DNA of 39,220 bases from an uncultured Planctomycetia bacterium (GCA_937919205.1 CALFOZ010000080.1:1-39220); one strand, 5' to 3'. Positions 15,123 to 23,121 are shown, counted from the first letter of the stretch. Translations and numbers: made by a program. The notes: generated by a model not told the origin, from the letters alone.

Positions 15123-16303
15123 AAAGTCGTTGCGTTCATGGCGGTCAACACCCAGACCCCGTGACGGGCGCGGTCATGCCCGCGATTGCAACCAGTAGCA
15201 CATTCATTCAAGAAAGTCCTGGTGTCCATAAAGGGTTTGAATATTCGCGTAGCCACAACGCCACGCGCTTTGCGTTTGAACGCTCGATCGCCAATTTGGA
15301 ATCCAGCGGACTGTCAGAAGAACAAGAGCGCACGTGCGGCGGCTTTGCATTCGCCAGCGGACTTGCGGCCATTAGCACTTGCTTGGAATTGCTGGACACT
15401 GGCGACACGCTTGTGAGCATGGACGATGTGTATGGCGGAACCCATCGACTATTTTCAAAAGTTCGCCAACGTAGCGCTGGACTTGCGCCCGTGTATGTGG
15501 ACCTGACCAACCCCGCGCTCTTTGAGGCGGCGTTACAAAAGAAAAAGCCCGCCATGGTGTGGGTTGAAACTCCCACCAATCCAACGCTGAAAGTGGTCGA
15601 CCTTGCGGCCATCGCAACCATTGCCAAGAAGCATGGCATTATCAGCGTGTGCGACAACACATTCGCCACGCCCATGTTGCAGCGGCCGCTTGAAATGGGT
15701 TTTGATATTGTCATGCATTCGGTCACCAAATACTTGGGTGGCCACAGCGATGTGGTGGGCGGAGCGTTGGTGACAAATCGCGCTGATCTGGCTGAAAAAC
15801 TGCGGTTTTTGCAGAACGCCATTGGCGGTGTCATGGGTCCATTTGACGCCTATTTGGCTCTGCGTGGCGTGAAGACGTTGGCGGTGCGCATGCAACGGCA
15901 TTGCGAAAGCGGCATGCATATTGCGCAGTGGCTAGAGAAGCACCCAAAGGTTGAACGCGTGGTGTATCCAGGTCTTGCATCCCATGCGCAACACGCAGTT
16001 GCCAAAAAGCAAATGCAGTTGGCGGGAAAGCCGGCCTTTGGTGGCATGATCACAATTTTTATTCGCGGAGGCTTGGCGGAAAGTCGCAGATTCTTGGAAA
16101 ATGTGCACATGTTCGCGCTGGCTGAAAGTTTAGGCGGCGTGGAAAGTTTGATCGAGCACCCGGCCATCATGACGCACGCCAGTGTTCCCGCCGAAAGCAG
16201 AAAGGCGCTTGGTATTTCCGACAACTTGGTGCGCCTGAGCGTGGGCATTGAACATCAGCAGGACTTGATCAATGATCTTGAGAAGGCCCTTGCGCATGTA
16301 TGA
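15098..16303 (+). CDS. Cystathionine gamma-lyase / gamma-synthase family PLP enzyme
   Basis: The 401-residue enzyme belongs to the Cys/Met metabolism PLP family (fold type I). Key motifs are TRFAFERSIANLE, FASGLAAIST (PLP phosphate), YGGTHRLF, VWVETPTNPTLKVVD, CDNTFATP (Asp to PLP nitrogen) and SVTKYLGGHSDVVGG with the Schiff-base Lys at residue 211. The end SLGGVESLIEHPAIMTHASVP and LVRLSVGIE is typical. Family members differ in reaction. Because a cystathionine beta-synthase is in the same operon, cystathionine gamma-lyase (cystathionine to cysteine, 2-oxobutyrate and ammonia) is the likeliest role. Gamma-synthase is the main alternative. The start lies within the MarC gene. Confidence 0.9.
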   Translation: MAHPHLHLESRCVHGGQHPDPVTGAVMPAIATSSTFIQESPGVHKGFEYSRSHNATRFAFERSIANLESSGLSEEQERTCGGFAFASGLAAISTCLELLDTGDTLVSMDDVYGGTHRLFSKVRQRSAGLAPVYVDLTNPALFEAALQKKKPAMVWVETPTNPTLKVVDLAAIATIAKKHGIISVCDNTFATPMLQRPLEMGFDIVMHSVTKYLGGHSDVVGGALVTNRADLAEKLRFLQNAIGGVMGPFDAYLALRGVKTLAVRMQRHCESGMHIAQWLEKHPKVERVVYPGLASHAQHAVAKKQMQLAGKPAFGGMITIFIRGGLAESRRFLENVHMFALAESLGGVESLIEHPAIMTHASVPAESRKALGISDNLVRLSVGIEHQQDLINDLEKALAHV

Positions 16304-16373
16304 CTTTCATTTCGCTGAGCCAGCCTCACTTGCGTCACACAAAATCGTGCGCCACACATTCAAACTTTTAAAT

Positions 16374-16379
16374 TATATT
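16374..16379 (+). promoter_or_regulatory. -10-like hexamer TATATT of pyrH, with a 5' leader
   Basis: TATATT lies in an AT-rich stretch (TTTTAAATTATATTTCC), 41 bases before the pyrH start. A leader of about 35 bases then contains AAGGAG seven bases before GTG. This conventional layout contrasts with the leaderless-type genes. Confidence 0.5.
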
Positions 16380-16407
16380 TCCAACTTGCCGCACGCAACA
16401 CAATTTC

Positions 16408-16413
16408 AAGGAG
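16408..16413 (+). promoter_or_regulatory. Shine-Dalgarno AAGGAG fixing the GTG start of pyrH
   Basis: AAGGAG is followed by seven bases and GTG at 16421. It supports GTG as the start codon. Confidence 0.8.
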
Positions 16414-16420
16414 CCACTCT

Positions 16421-17143
16421 GTGAGCCAGAACTATCAACGCGTTGTATTGAAACTAAGCGGCGAAAGCTTTGCGCAAGAGGGCCAACTTGGGATTGCGCC
16501 TGAGCAATTGGCGCACATCGCATCGGAAATCGCCGATGCGTATCGCGCGGTGAATGGCTTGAAATTGGCCATTGTTGTGGGTGGCGGAAACATTGTTCGC
16601 GGCGCCAAGTTGGCCGAGAAGGGCCGCATTGCGCAAGCCACCGCCGACTACATGGGCATGATGGGAACAATCATCAACGGCCTTGCGTTGCGCGAGGCGC
16701 TTGAAGGAACTGGCGTTGCCAGCCGACTGATGACCGCGCTTGAAGTGAAGTCCGTGGCCGAGCCATTCATCCGCGCGCGCGCCCTGCGCCACATGGAAAA
16801 AGGCCGCGTGATTATTTTGGCGGCGGGCACCGGCAATCCATTCTTCACCACCGACACGTGCGCCAGTTTGCGCGGCGTTGAATTGCAAGCGCAAATGTTG
16901 TTGAAGGCCACCAAAGTGGACGGTGTCTACACCGCGGATCCAAAAAAGGATCCGACCGCGACCAAGTTGAACGAGATCAAGTTCTCCGAGGCCATCGCCA
17001 AGCGCTTGGCCGTGATGGATCTGACCGCGCTCACTATGTGCATGGAGCATTCACTGCCTGTGCGGGTGTTCAACTTTCATCAAAGTGGAAATGTCAAACG
17101 CGCCATGTGTGGCGAGGCCATCGGCACCTTGGTTTCAAATTAA
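16421..17143 (+). CDS. pyrH: UMP kinase
   Basis: PyrH phosphorylates UMP to UDP with ATP as a hexamer of the amino-acid kinase fold. The 240-residue length is standard. VVLKLSGESFA opens the nucleotide site. IVVGGGNIVRGAKL, ADYMGMMGTIINGLALREAL and the IILAAGTGNPFFTTDTCASLRGVEL block build the UMP and GTP-effector regions. VDGVYTADPKKDPTATK is the uridylate kinase ATP-loop signature. The gene starts with GTG behind a good Shine-Dalgarno. pyrH-frr is a common bacterial pairing. The usual upstream partners rpsB and tsf are absent and a transsulfuration operon takes their place. Confidence 0.97.
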   Translation: MSQNYQRVVLKLSGESFAQEGQLGIAPEQLAHIASEIADAYRAVNGLKLAIVVGGGNIVRGAKLAEKGRIAQATADYMGMMGTIINGLALREALEGTGVASRLMTALEVKSVAEPFIRARALRHMEKGRVIILAAGTGNPFFTTDTCASLRGVELQAQMLLKATKVDGVYTADPKKDPTATKLNEIKFSEAIAKRLAVMDLTALTMCMEHSLPVRVFNFHQSGNVKRAMCGEAIGTLVSN

Positions 17144-17251
17144 CTGGCGCGAGCGCGCATATTTCTGGCGCGCCATCCCGCGGCAATTGCCCATTGCCAT
17201 AAACAGTTCGCGCATCCACCAACACGTGGCTACGCCCTTCATTTTCCCTGC

Positions 17252-17257
17252 TATTCT
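17252..17257 (+). promoter_or_regulatory. -10-like hexamer TATTCT upstream of frr
   Basis: TATTCT sits 31 bases before the frr ATG. A short leader holding GAAGGAG (17269-17275, seven bases from ATG) follows. The 139-base pyrH-frr gap thus probably carries its own promoter. Confidence 0.45.
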
Positions 17258-17282
17258 CGCACACTCTTGAAGGAGAAATCGC

Positions 17283-17849
17283 ATGGACCTAGATACCATT
17301 TTGCTTGAATGTGAAGATCAGATGGAGAAGAGCGTGGAGCACCTGAGCAAGGAACTGCGTGGCATGCGCACTGGGCGCGCCACCACCGCAATGTTGGAGT
17401 ACATCAAGGTGGACTACTACGGGTCCATGACGGACCTGCGTGAACTCGCCGCCATCAGCGTGCCAGAGCCCACGCAACTTTTGGTGAAGCCATTTGATCC
17501 AGGCGCCAAAACCGAAATTGTGAAGGCCATTGAGAAGTCAGGCTTGGGTCTGAATCCGCAAACTGAAGGCACGCAAATTCGCATCATTGTTCCGTCGCCA
17601 AGTTCCGACAGGCGCAAACAACTTGCCACGCAAGCCAAGAAACTTTCCGAGGACACCAAAGTTGCCGTTCGCAACGCACGCCGCGACGCCAACAAACGCA
17701 TTGACACTTTGTTGGCCGACAAAAAAACTGGCCTGACCGAGGACGCCGCCGAGCGCGCCCAAAAAGATGTGGACGAAGCCACCAAGAAACATACATCGCG
17801 CGTGGAAGAAGTTGTGACCAAGAAAGTCACCGAGATTGAGGAGGCGTAA
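17283..17849 (+). CDS. frr: Ribosome recycling factor
   Basis: RRF splits post-termination ribosomes together with EF-G and acts in the cytosol. The 188-residue protein has the family layout. A helical arm opens with MEKSVEHLSKELRGMRTGRATTAMLEYIKVDYYG. The small beta domain carries TDLRELAAISVPEPTQLLVKPFDP. The long C-terminal helices include PSPSSDRRKQLATQAKKLSEDTKVAVRNARRDANKRI, which holds the conserved Arg residues. ATG is preceded by GAAGGAG at the ideal distance. nrdR begins three bases after the stop. Confidence 0.97.
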   Translation: MDLDTILLECEDQMEKSVEHLSKELRGMRTGRATTAMLEYIKVDYYGSMTDLRELAAISVPEPTQLLVKPFDPGAKTEIVKAIEKSGLGLNPQTEGTQIRIIVPSPSSDRRKQLATQAKKLSEDTKVAVRNARRDANKRIDTLLADKKTGLTEDAAERAQKDVDEATKKHTSRVEEVVTKKVTEIEEA

Positions 17850-17852
17850 TTC

Positions 17853-18359
17853 GTGCGCTGTCCTTTTTGCACCGCAGACAATGACAAGGTGATCGACAGT
17901 CGCCCGGGCGAAGATGGCGACACCATTCGCCGCCGCCGTGAGTGCATCGCCTGCGAAAAACGCTTCACAACCTATGAGCGATATGAGCGAACCGCCCGCT
18001 TAATGGTGGTCAAACGCGATGGAACTCGCGTTCCCTACTTGGCCGAAAGCCTGACGCGTGGCTTGCACGCCGCGTGCGGTAAGCGCCCCATTCGCGAAGA
18101 GGACAAAGAACGTTTGTGCCGCGAAGTGGAAGAGGAAATTCACCGCGACTTTGATCGTGAAGTGTTGAGCACCGAAATTGGTCAGCGACTTGCCAACAAA
18201 CTTCGAGTGCTTGATCCAATTGCCTACATTCGATTTGTCAGCGAGCACCATGGATTTAGTTCCATCGCCGAGTTCGCCGCGGAGATGGCGTCCATGCAAT
18301 CGCGTCCCCGACCTGTCGCCAACGAGCGCGATCTTTTTCCAGACACCAAAACAAAATAA
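17853..18359 (+). CDS. nrdR: Transcriptional repressor NrdR
   Basis: NrdR represses ribonucleotide reductase genes in response to ATP/dATP. The zinc ribbon MRCPFC...CIAC uses Cys3, Cys6, Cys31 and Cys34. RRRRECIACEKRFTTYE is the conserved DNA-contact segment. An ATP-cone domain follows (about 48-140), with VVKRDGTRVPYLAESLTRGLHAACGKRPI. The protein is 168 residues, slightly longer than usual (about 150) because of a polar tail. The start is GTG at 17853 with GAGGAGG eight bases upstream, overlapping the end of frr. No nrd genes lie in the window. The gene probably shares a transcript with frr and thrS. Confidence 0.95.
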   Translation: MRCPFCTADNDKVIDSRPGEDGDTIRRRRECIACEKRFTTYERYERTARLMVVKRDGTRVPYLAESLTRGLHAACGKRPIREEDKERLCREVEEEIHRDFDREVLSTEIGQRLANKLRVLDPIAYIRFVSEHHGFSSIAEFAAEMASMQSRPRPVANERDLFPDTKTK

Positions 18360-18371
18360 ATCCCCAACACC

Positions 18372-20465
18372 ATGCCAGTCATCACGCTTCCAGACGGAAC
18401 CACAAAAACTTATGACGCACCCGTAACCGCCGCGAAAGTGGCCGCCGACATTGGGGCGGGTCTGGCCAAGGCCGCCCTTGGCGCAAAGATTGACGGCGTG
18501 TTGTGCGACCTGTCCACCATCATTTCGCGTGACGCGCAGTTGGCCATTGTCACTCCCAAAAAACGCGACGGCACCATTGACCCCGACGCGTTGTTTCTTG
18601 TGCGGCATTCCGCGGCGCACATCATGGCTGAAGCCATCTGCAATTTATTTCCTGGCGTGCAACTGGTCTACGGTCCTCCCGTGGAGCAAGGCTTTTATTA
18701 CGACATGGCGTTCCCCGCGGGGCACATTCCAAGCGCCGACGATTTCACCAAAATCGAGCAGGAAATGGCTCGAATTGTGGCGCAAGACCGCCCCTTCACG
18801 CGCTATGAAATGAGCGCAACCGATGGCATGGCAAAGGCCAACAGCGAAGGCAGTAAATATAAAATTGACAACGCGCAACGCGCCTGCGATGCCGCAAAAA
18901 CTTCCGGCGCAGACGCCACACTGAGTTGGTACGCCACGGGAACGCCCGGGGAAAATTGGGAGGATCTTTGCCGCGGTCCGCACGTTCCAACCACAGCGCG
19001 CGTTGCCGCATACAAAGTGACCACGCTGGCCAGCAGTTATTGGCACGGCGACGAAAAAAGCGATCGACTCACGCGCGTCTACGGAACAGCCTTCGCATCA
19101 AAGGCGGAACTTGACGCGCACATGAAGCAACTTGAAGAAGCCAAGTTGCGCGACCACCGCGTGATTGGAAAGCAACTGCAACTTTTTCACATCGATGAAA
19201 TGGTTGGACAAGGTCTTGTGTTATGGAAACCAAATGGCGCCGTGATTCGCCAAGAGTTGCAAACATTCATCGGCGAGGCTCTGCGTCAACAGGGCTACCA
19301 CCAAGTGTTCACGCCGCACATTGGCAAGTTGGATCTGTATCGAACCAGCGGCCACTTTCCCTACTACCGCGAGAGCCAGTACCCGCCAATCATTGACCAC
19401 GACAGCATGAGCGCGCTGGCCAAAGAAGGTTGCACATGCGCGGACCTTTCAAATCGCTTGGAAAATGGCGAGATTGAGGGCTATTTACTGAAGCCCATGA
19501 ATTGCCCGCACCACATTCGCATCTTCGCCAGCGAGCCGCGCTCTTGGCGCGATTTACCCGTGCGTTTGGCTGAATTTGGCACGGTGTATCGCTGGGAGCA
19601 GTCTGGCGAAATTGGTGGCTTGACGCGCGTGCGCGGCTTCACGCAAGACGACGCGCATTTGTTCTGCCGCGAGGATCAAGTCGCTCACGAACTACAAGGC
19701 TGTTTGAAACTTGTCAAACTTATTTTTGGCACACTTGGAATGAAGGACTACCGCGTGCGCGTTGGCTTGCGCGGTCCGGACTCTGCTAAATATGTTGGCC
19801 TTGCGGAAAATTGGGACAAGGCCGAGCAAGCGTGCCGCGACGCCGCGCAATCCCTTGGCGTTCCATTTAGCGAGGAGCCAGGCGAGGCCGCGTTCTACGG
19901 ACCCAAGATTGATTTTGTGGTGCGCGATGTCATCGGTCGATCTTGGCAACTTGGCACCGTGCAAGTGGATTACAACTTGCCGATTCGATTTGATCTTTCA
20001 TATCAAGGCGCTGACAACAAGTCGCACCGACCTGTGATGATTCACCGCGCGCCGTTTGGAAGTCTGGAACGATTCACGGGCGTGTTGATTGAGCACTTCG
20101 CCGGCGCGTTTCCATTGTGGCTCAGTCCAGAGCAAGTGCGCGTGCTTCCAATTAGTGAAAAGAGCGACGCCTACGCGCAAGAATTGCACGCCGCGCTTCA
20201 CCAAGCTGGCCTGCGCACCACGCTTGACACAACTTCAGAACGAGTTCAGAACCGCATTCGCATTGCCGCCGAGCAAAAGATTCCTGTGACCGCAATTGTT
20301 GGTCCGCGCGACGCCGAGCGGCGCGTGGTCAGCATTCGCCTGCATGGAAAGGCTGAAAATGCGGGCGAAATGCCATTTGATGACTTTGTCACGGCGCTGG
20401 TTTCTGACTATCGAACCCGAGCCAGTGAAACGCTTGCGGGCAAGATTACGCCAACTACTAAGTGA
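18372..20465 (+). CDS. thrS: Threonine-tRNA ligase
   Basis: ThrRS charges tRNA-Thr and is a class II synthetase. The 697-residue protein carries all domains in order. The TGS domain (about 1-65) begins MPVITLPDGTTKTYD. The editing domain (about 66-230) has RHSAAHIMAEA and the Cys/His pair in DLCRGPHVP that hydrolyses Ser-tRNA-Thr. The catalytic core has the zinc/threonine motif KPMNCPHHIRIF, motif 2 FGTVYRWEQSGEIGGLTRVRGFTQDDAHLF, and motif 3 HRAPFGSLERFTGVLIEHFAG. The anticodon-binding domain forms the last 110 residues. It follows nrdR after 12 bases and has no visible Shine-Dalgarno. The tail TLAGKITPTTK is unconserved. Confidence 0.97.
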   Translation: MPVITLPDGTTKTYDAPVTAAKVAADIGAGLAKAALGAKIDGVLCDLSTIISRDAQLAIVTPKKRDGTIDPDALFLVRHSAAHIMAEAICNLFPGVQLVYGPPVEQGFYYDMAFPAGHIPSADDFTKIEQEMARIVAQDRPFTRYEMSATDGMAKANSEGSKYKIDNAQRACDAAKTSGADATLSWYATGTPGENWEDLCRGPHVPTTARVAAYKVTTLASSYWHGDEKSDRLTRVYGTAFASKAELDAHMKQLEEAKLRDHRVIGKQLQLFHIDEMVGQGLVLWKPNGAVIRQELQTFIGEALRQQGYHQVFTPHIGKLDLYRTSGHFPYYRESQYPPIIDHDSMSALAKEGCTCADLSNRLENGEIEGYLLKPMNCPHHIRIFASEPRSWRDLPVRLAEFGTVYRWEQSGEIGGLTRVRGFTQDDAHLFCREDQVAHELQGCLKLVKLIFGTLGMKDYRVRVGLRGPDSAKYVGLAENWDKAEQACRDAAQSLGVPFSEEPGEAAFYGPKIDFVVRDVIGRSWQLGTVQVDYNLPIRFDLSYQGADNKSHRPVMIHRAPFGSLERFTGVLIEHFAGAFPLWLSPEQVRVLPISEKSDAYAQELHAALHQAGLRTTLDTTSERVQNRIRIAAEQKIPVTAIVGPRDAERRVVSIRLHGKAENAGEMPFDDFVTALVSDYRTRASETLAGKITPTTK

Positions 20466-20475
20466 CATTTGTCAC
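20462..20475. promoter_or_regulatory. GTGA-N6-TCAC palindrome at the thrS stop codon
   Basis: AGTGACATTTGTCACA contains GTGAC-ATTT-GTCAC and, in regulator terms, GTGA-N6-TCAC. This is the core pattern of CRP/FNR-superfamily operators. It overlaps the thrS stop and lies about 275 bases before infC. It may equally be a small RNA hairpin. Confidence 0.35.
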
Positions 20476-20556
20476 AAGAATGCAAAATCCCCGCAAAAAA
20501 GACTTGCAATTCCTATTGCATCGGTCATGCTTGATCAGGTACTTTGTACTGTGTAG

Positions 20557-20575
20557 GTGGTGAGCGTTTCACCAC
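20557..20575 (+). promoter_or_regulatory. Hairpin GTGGTGA/TCACCAC in the thrS-infC spacer
   Basis: A 7-bp perfect stem with a 5-base loop lies in the 274-base spacer between thrS and infC. Possible promoter elements (TACTTT, TACTGT) lie just upstream of it. It may be part of a structured infC leader. Confidence 0.35.
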
Positions 20576-20688
20576 TCAAAATTGACTCAAGGACAACGAC
20601 TGCATGTTTCAGAAATTCTTCGTACAGGCATGATGATTCTGCCCACGTTGCCTCGCGTTTCTCCGGTCAATCCGGTTTGCACAGCAAT

Positions 20689-20701
20689 CGCTTTTAAAGC
20701 G
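20689..20701 (+). promoter_or_regulatory. CGCTTT-T-AAAGCG inverted repeat followed by a T-rich run, possible attenuator before infC
   Basis: The inverted repeat ends 38 bases before the proposed infC start and is followed by TTGTGTTTTCTTATTG. The arrangement resembles a weak terminator or attenuator, or alternatively an infC promoter with TATTGT as -10 (20713-20718). Confidence 0.3.
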
Positions 20702-20726
20702 TTGTGTTTTCTTATTGTCTCCACAT

Positions 20727-20733
20727 AAAGGAT
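20727..20733 (+). promoter_or_regulatory. Shine-Dalgarno AAAGGAT that points to an ATC start of infC
   Basis: AAAGGAT ends six bases before ATC at 20740. No comparable site precedes ATG 20770 (CCACGCCGTCCGCCC). The ten codons between them encode ISAFPPRRPP. Confidence 0.6.
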
Positions 20734-20739
20734 TCTTCC

Positions 20740-21537
20740 ATCTCAGCATTTCCTCCACGCCGTCCGCCCATGTCACGCCCTGATTCAGGTTCCAGTTTTG
20801 GTCCCCGCATCAATGATCGCATTCGCATTACCCCTGTTCGTTTGATCGACGAGACGGGAACAATGCTTGGTGTTGTTGAAACAGAAGAAGCGCGCCGACT
20901 TGCCATGGTGGCTGGTCTTGACCTTGTGGAGATCGCGCCCGATGTGCGGCCGCCCGTGTGCAAGATCATGGACTTTGGAAAATATAAATACGAGCAGGCC
21001 AAGAAAGACAAACAAGGTCGCAAGACCAAGACCTTTGAAATGAAGGAAGTTCGCTTGGGCCGCAGTATGAAAGTGGATCCGCACGATGTTGAGATTCGCG
21101 TGCAACAAGCGCGGCGATTTTTGCTTGAGGGTCACAAAGTGCAACTGGTGGCCAGTTACAAGGGCCGCGAAATGGCGCACAAGGAAATTGGCGCCGTGAA
21201 ATTAAACGACGCCATCGCAAAGTTGGTTGATCTGGCGCGCTTGGATAGTCCGCCGCGCTTCAACGGCAAGCGACTCTCCGCCATGTTGTCGCCAGATCGC
21301 GCGCGCATTGACGCGTATAAGCGCAAGCATCCAACGCCAAAGCCTGCGCCAACCAAGGCGGAAAAAGCCGCGGCTGTAAAGCCAGAGGGCGACGCCGTTG
21401 ACAATGGCGAATCAGCGACTACGGCCACGGGTGAAACCGCTGTGAAGAAGCCAAAGAAAGCGGCCAAGCCAAAGAAAGTTGTTGCTACCACGGATGCGCC
21501 CGTTGCAACTCCAACTTCAACTAAGGCCAATTCCTAA
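20740..21537 (+). CDS. infC: Translation initiation factor IF-3 with basic C-terminal extension, probable AUC start
   Basis: IF3 binds the 30S subunit and checks start codons. The N domain opens GPRINDRIRITPVRLIDETGTMLGVV. VDLVEIAPDVRPPVCKIMDFGKYKYEQAKK is the signature, and the C domain has GREMAHKEIG. The canonical part ends near PPRFNGKRLSAMLSP. About 70 residues rich in Ala, Lys and Pro follow (KHPTPKPAPTKAEKAA...KKPKKAAKPKK). The track start 20704 lacks support. ATG 20770 has no Shine-Dalgarno, whereas ATC at 20740, in frame, follows AAAGGAT with seven bases between. I propose AUC, giving 265 residues, because infC often uses rare AUU/AUC starts for autoregulation. rpmI and rplT do not follow; a terminator does. 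Confidence 0.9.
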   Translation: MSAFPPRRPPMSRPDSGSSFGPRINDRIRITPVRLIDETGTMLGVVETEEARRLAMVAGLDLVEIAPDVRPPVCKIMDFGKYKYEQAKKDKQGRKTKTFEMKEVRLGRSMKVDPHDVEIRVQQARRFLLEGHKVQLVASYKGREMAHKEIGAVKLNDAIAKLVDLARLDSPPRFNGKRLSAMLSPDRARIDAYKRKHPTPKPAPTKAEKAAAVKPEGDAVDNGESATTATGETAVKKPKKAAKPKKVVATTDAPVATPTSTKANS

Positions 21538-21563
21538 ACTGGTTGTTTGAATTTTTTAAACTT

Positions 21564-21608
21564 GCAATAAAAAACCAGGACGTCCCACACGTCCTGGTTT
21601 TTTATTGC
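21564..21608. terminator. Strong bidirectional intrinsic terminator between infC and the porin gene
   Basis: GCAATAAAAAACCAGGACG and its exact reverse complement form a 19-bp perfect stem around the loop TCCCACA. The stem ends in a T6 run on the plus strand and, through A6 on the other arm, a T6 run on the minus strand. It therefore serves both convergent units. Confidence 0.93.
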
Positions 21609-21693
21609 TGTGCAACGTTTTTTTATCCAAGTGTTGTGAATTGGTTTGTTGTGCGACACCCACGCGATGCGTTACACAAACCAACCTTGTCAA

Positions 21694-23121
21694 TTAAAAT
21701 TTTATTTTTGATCGCAGGCCAAATACCCACGTCGCTCCGCCCTTGGCTTGCGGATTGGATGGATCATCAATCAATTGAAGATCCGCGGTCAATTCCAGAC
21801 TGCCCGTCAAACGCAATCGATAGTAGGTTTCGATTGTTTTTTGCTGGCGATCCCCCGCCGTGGATGAATCGGTCCAGGCCAAGCCAAGACCAACGCCATC
21901 GCCATGGCGGCCAAACGCATTTTCCAAACTGACGCCCGTGGTGATTTCCTGCGAGGCGGGGCTGATATTGGAGTCGCTTAATTGATACGCCAACCACACG
22001 CCCATGTCGCGGTCAAGAAATTGCTGGGCGATAAGCGTCATGGCGTTGCCGGACTGCTTGGTGTTGGTGCTGGGCGTATCGTTGCCGGCGTTGGTGTTGC
22101 ACACAAAAACGGAATAGCGGCCAATGAGATCCTTGTCCGCGCCAAGGGCCGTGACAATGCCAGCTTCCGCGCCGACAAGATAGAAGCCGTCGCCCACAGT
22201 TCCAAATCCGCCGCCCGAATTCAACGCGCCAAGCGGACTGGTCAACAGTGTGTTGACATAGAAACCATCAACAGGAATAAATTGCGCGAAGGCGCCAGGC
22301 AGATAGTTGTTCCAGCCAATGGGCATGGCGTCGCCACCGTCAAAGCAACTGGCAAGAAATTGGTTGGTTTCATCGTCGGCGAAAAAATTAACCGCGGTGG
22401 TGTCGTTGGGAAGAATTTTTCCGGCGCCAACAAGAATGCGGTCATCGCAAAAACCTTGCTGTGCATAGAGACGCGTCAGAAATGCATTCATTGAATTTTC
22501 AACCGAATCCACAATGACAATATTTGAACCAATCGCCGCGCCGAGATTCACATTCTGCGCGCTCCAATTGTTGTTGGCGCGAAATTGCGCGGTGATGGAG
22601 CCCAGTCCAATTCCCTCTATTTCCCAGGCTTTCCAATCAATTCGGTAGCTGAAGCGATTGCTGACGGCGCCACGAACCTGGCCCGCAATGCTACTGCTGG
22701 CTTGCTGGGCTACGGTGCAATTATACAAGTCGGTCTTCACACTCAATCTTTCACGCATCCACAATTCCAAGTTGCGAAGCGGCGACGTGATGGGGGAAAA
22801 TGGATCGATTGAAAGAAGCGGATCAATTCGACCTTCATCAATTGGAAGTGGTTGCGGCGCGTCCAACGCCAAGCGAATGAAGGGCTTGTGCGCGCCAAAG
22901 AATGGATCCACATTTGGAACCAGCCAAAATGTTCCAAAGTCCTGCGTTTCCCTCAGCGTGCCAAATCGGGAATCTCCCATCTTTGTGGTGGAGAGCGCCT
23001 TAAGAAAACGATCCGTTGCATCGTCAGCGAAGGCAATGGTGGCGCAAGAGATGGCGGCGAGTAACGCACTTCCAATTGCAAGTCGTTGCGTGGAGCGATT
23101 CAACAATTTTAAAATTACCAA
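21694..23121 (-). CDS. OprB-like outer-membrane porin
   Basis: The 475-residue protein has a signal peptide (RLAIGSALLAAISCATIAFA|DD) and a beta-barrel pattern typical of carbohydrate-selective OprB porins. These features include repeated aromatic strands, FSYRIDWKAWEIEGIGLGSITAQFRANNNW, and the late block DRDMGVWLAYQLSDSNISP...TGVSLENAFGRHGDGVGLGLAW. The terminal strand ends in KIKF, with the C-terminal Phe expected of barrel proteins. It would form a diffusion channel in the outer membrane, most often for sugars. The start is uncertain. The track start is TTG at 23121 and no ATG is available in frame, so a TTG slightly downstream is equally possible. It is divergent from argR and shares the bidirectional terminator with infC. 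Confidence 0.83.
   Translation of the reverse strand: MVILKLLNRSTQRLAIGSALLAAISCATIAFADDATDRFLKALSTTKMGDSRFGTLRETQDFGTFWLVPNVDPFFGAHKPFIRLALDAPQPLPIDEGRIDPLLSIDPFSPITSPLRNLELWMRERLSVKTDLYNCTVAQQASSSIAGQVRGAVSNRFSYRIDWKAWEIEGIGLGSITAQFRANNNWSAQNVNLGAAIGSNIVIVDSVENSMNAFLTRLYAQQGFCDDRILVGAGKILPNDTTAVNFFADDETNQFLASCFDGGDAMPIGWNNYLPGAFAQFIPVDGFYVNTLLTSPLGALNSGGGFGTVGDGFYLVGAEAGIVTALGADKDLIGRYSVFVCNTNAGNDTPSTNTKQSGNAMTLIAQQFLDRDMGVWLAYQLSDSNISPASQEITTGVSLENAFGRHGDGVGLGLAWTDSSTAGDRQQKTIETYYRLRLTGSLELTADLQLIDDPSNPQAKGGATWVFGLRSKIKF

Noticed and set aside
20296-20556. 86-residue ORF running from thrS into the spacer before infC
   Set aside because: Most of it is out of frame inside thrS; no ribosome-binding site or recognisable protein.
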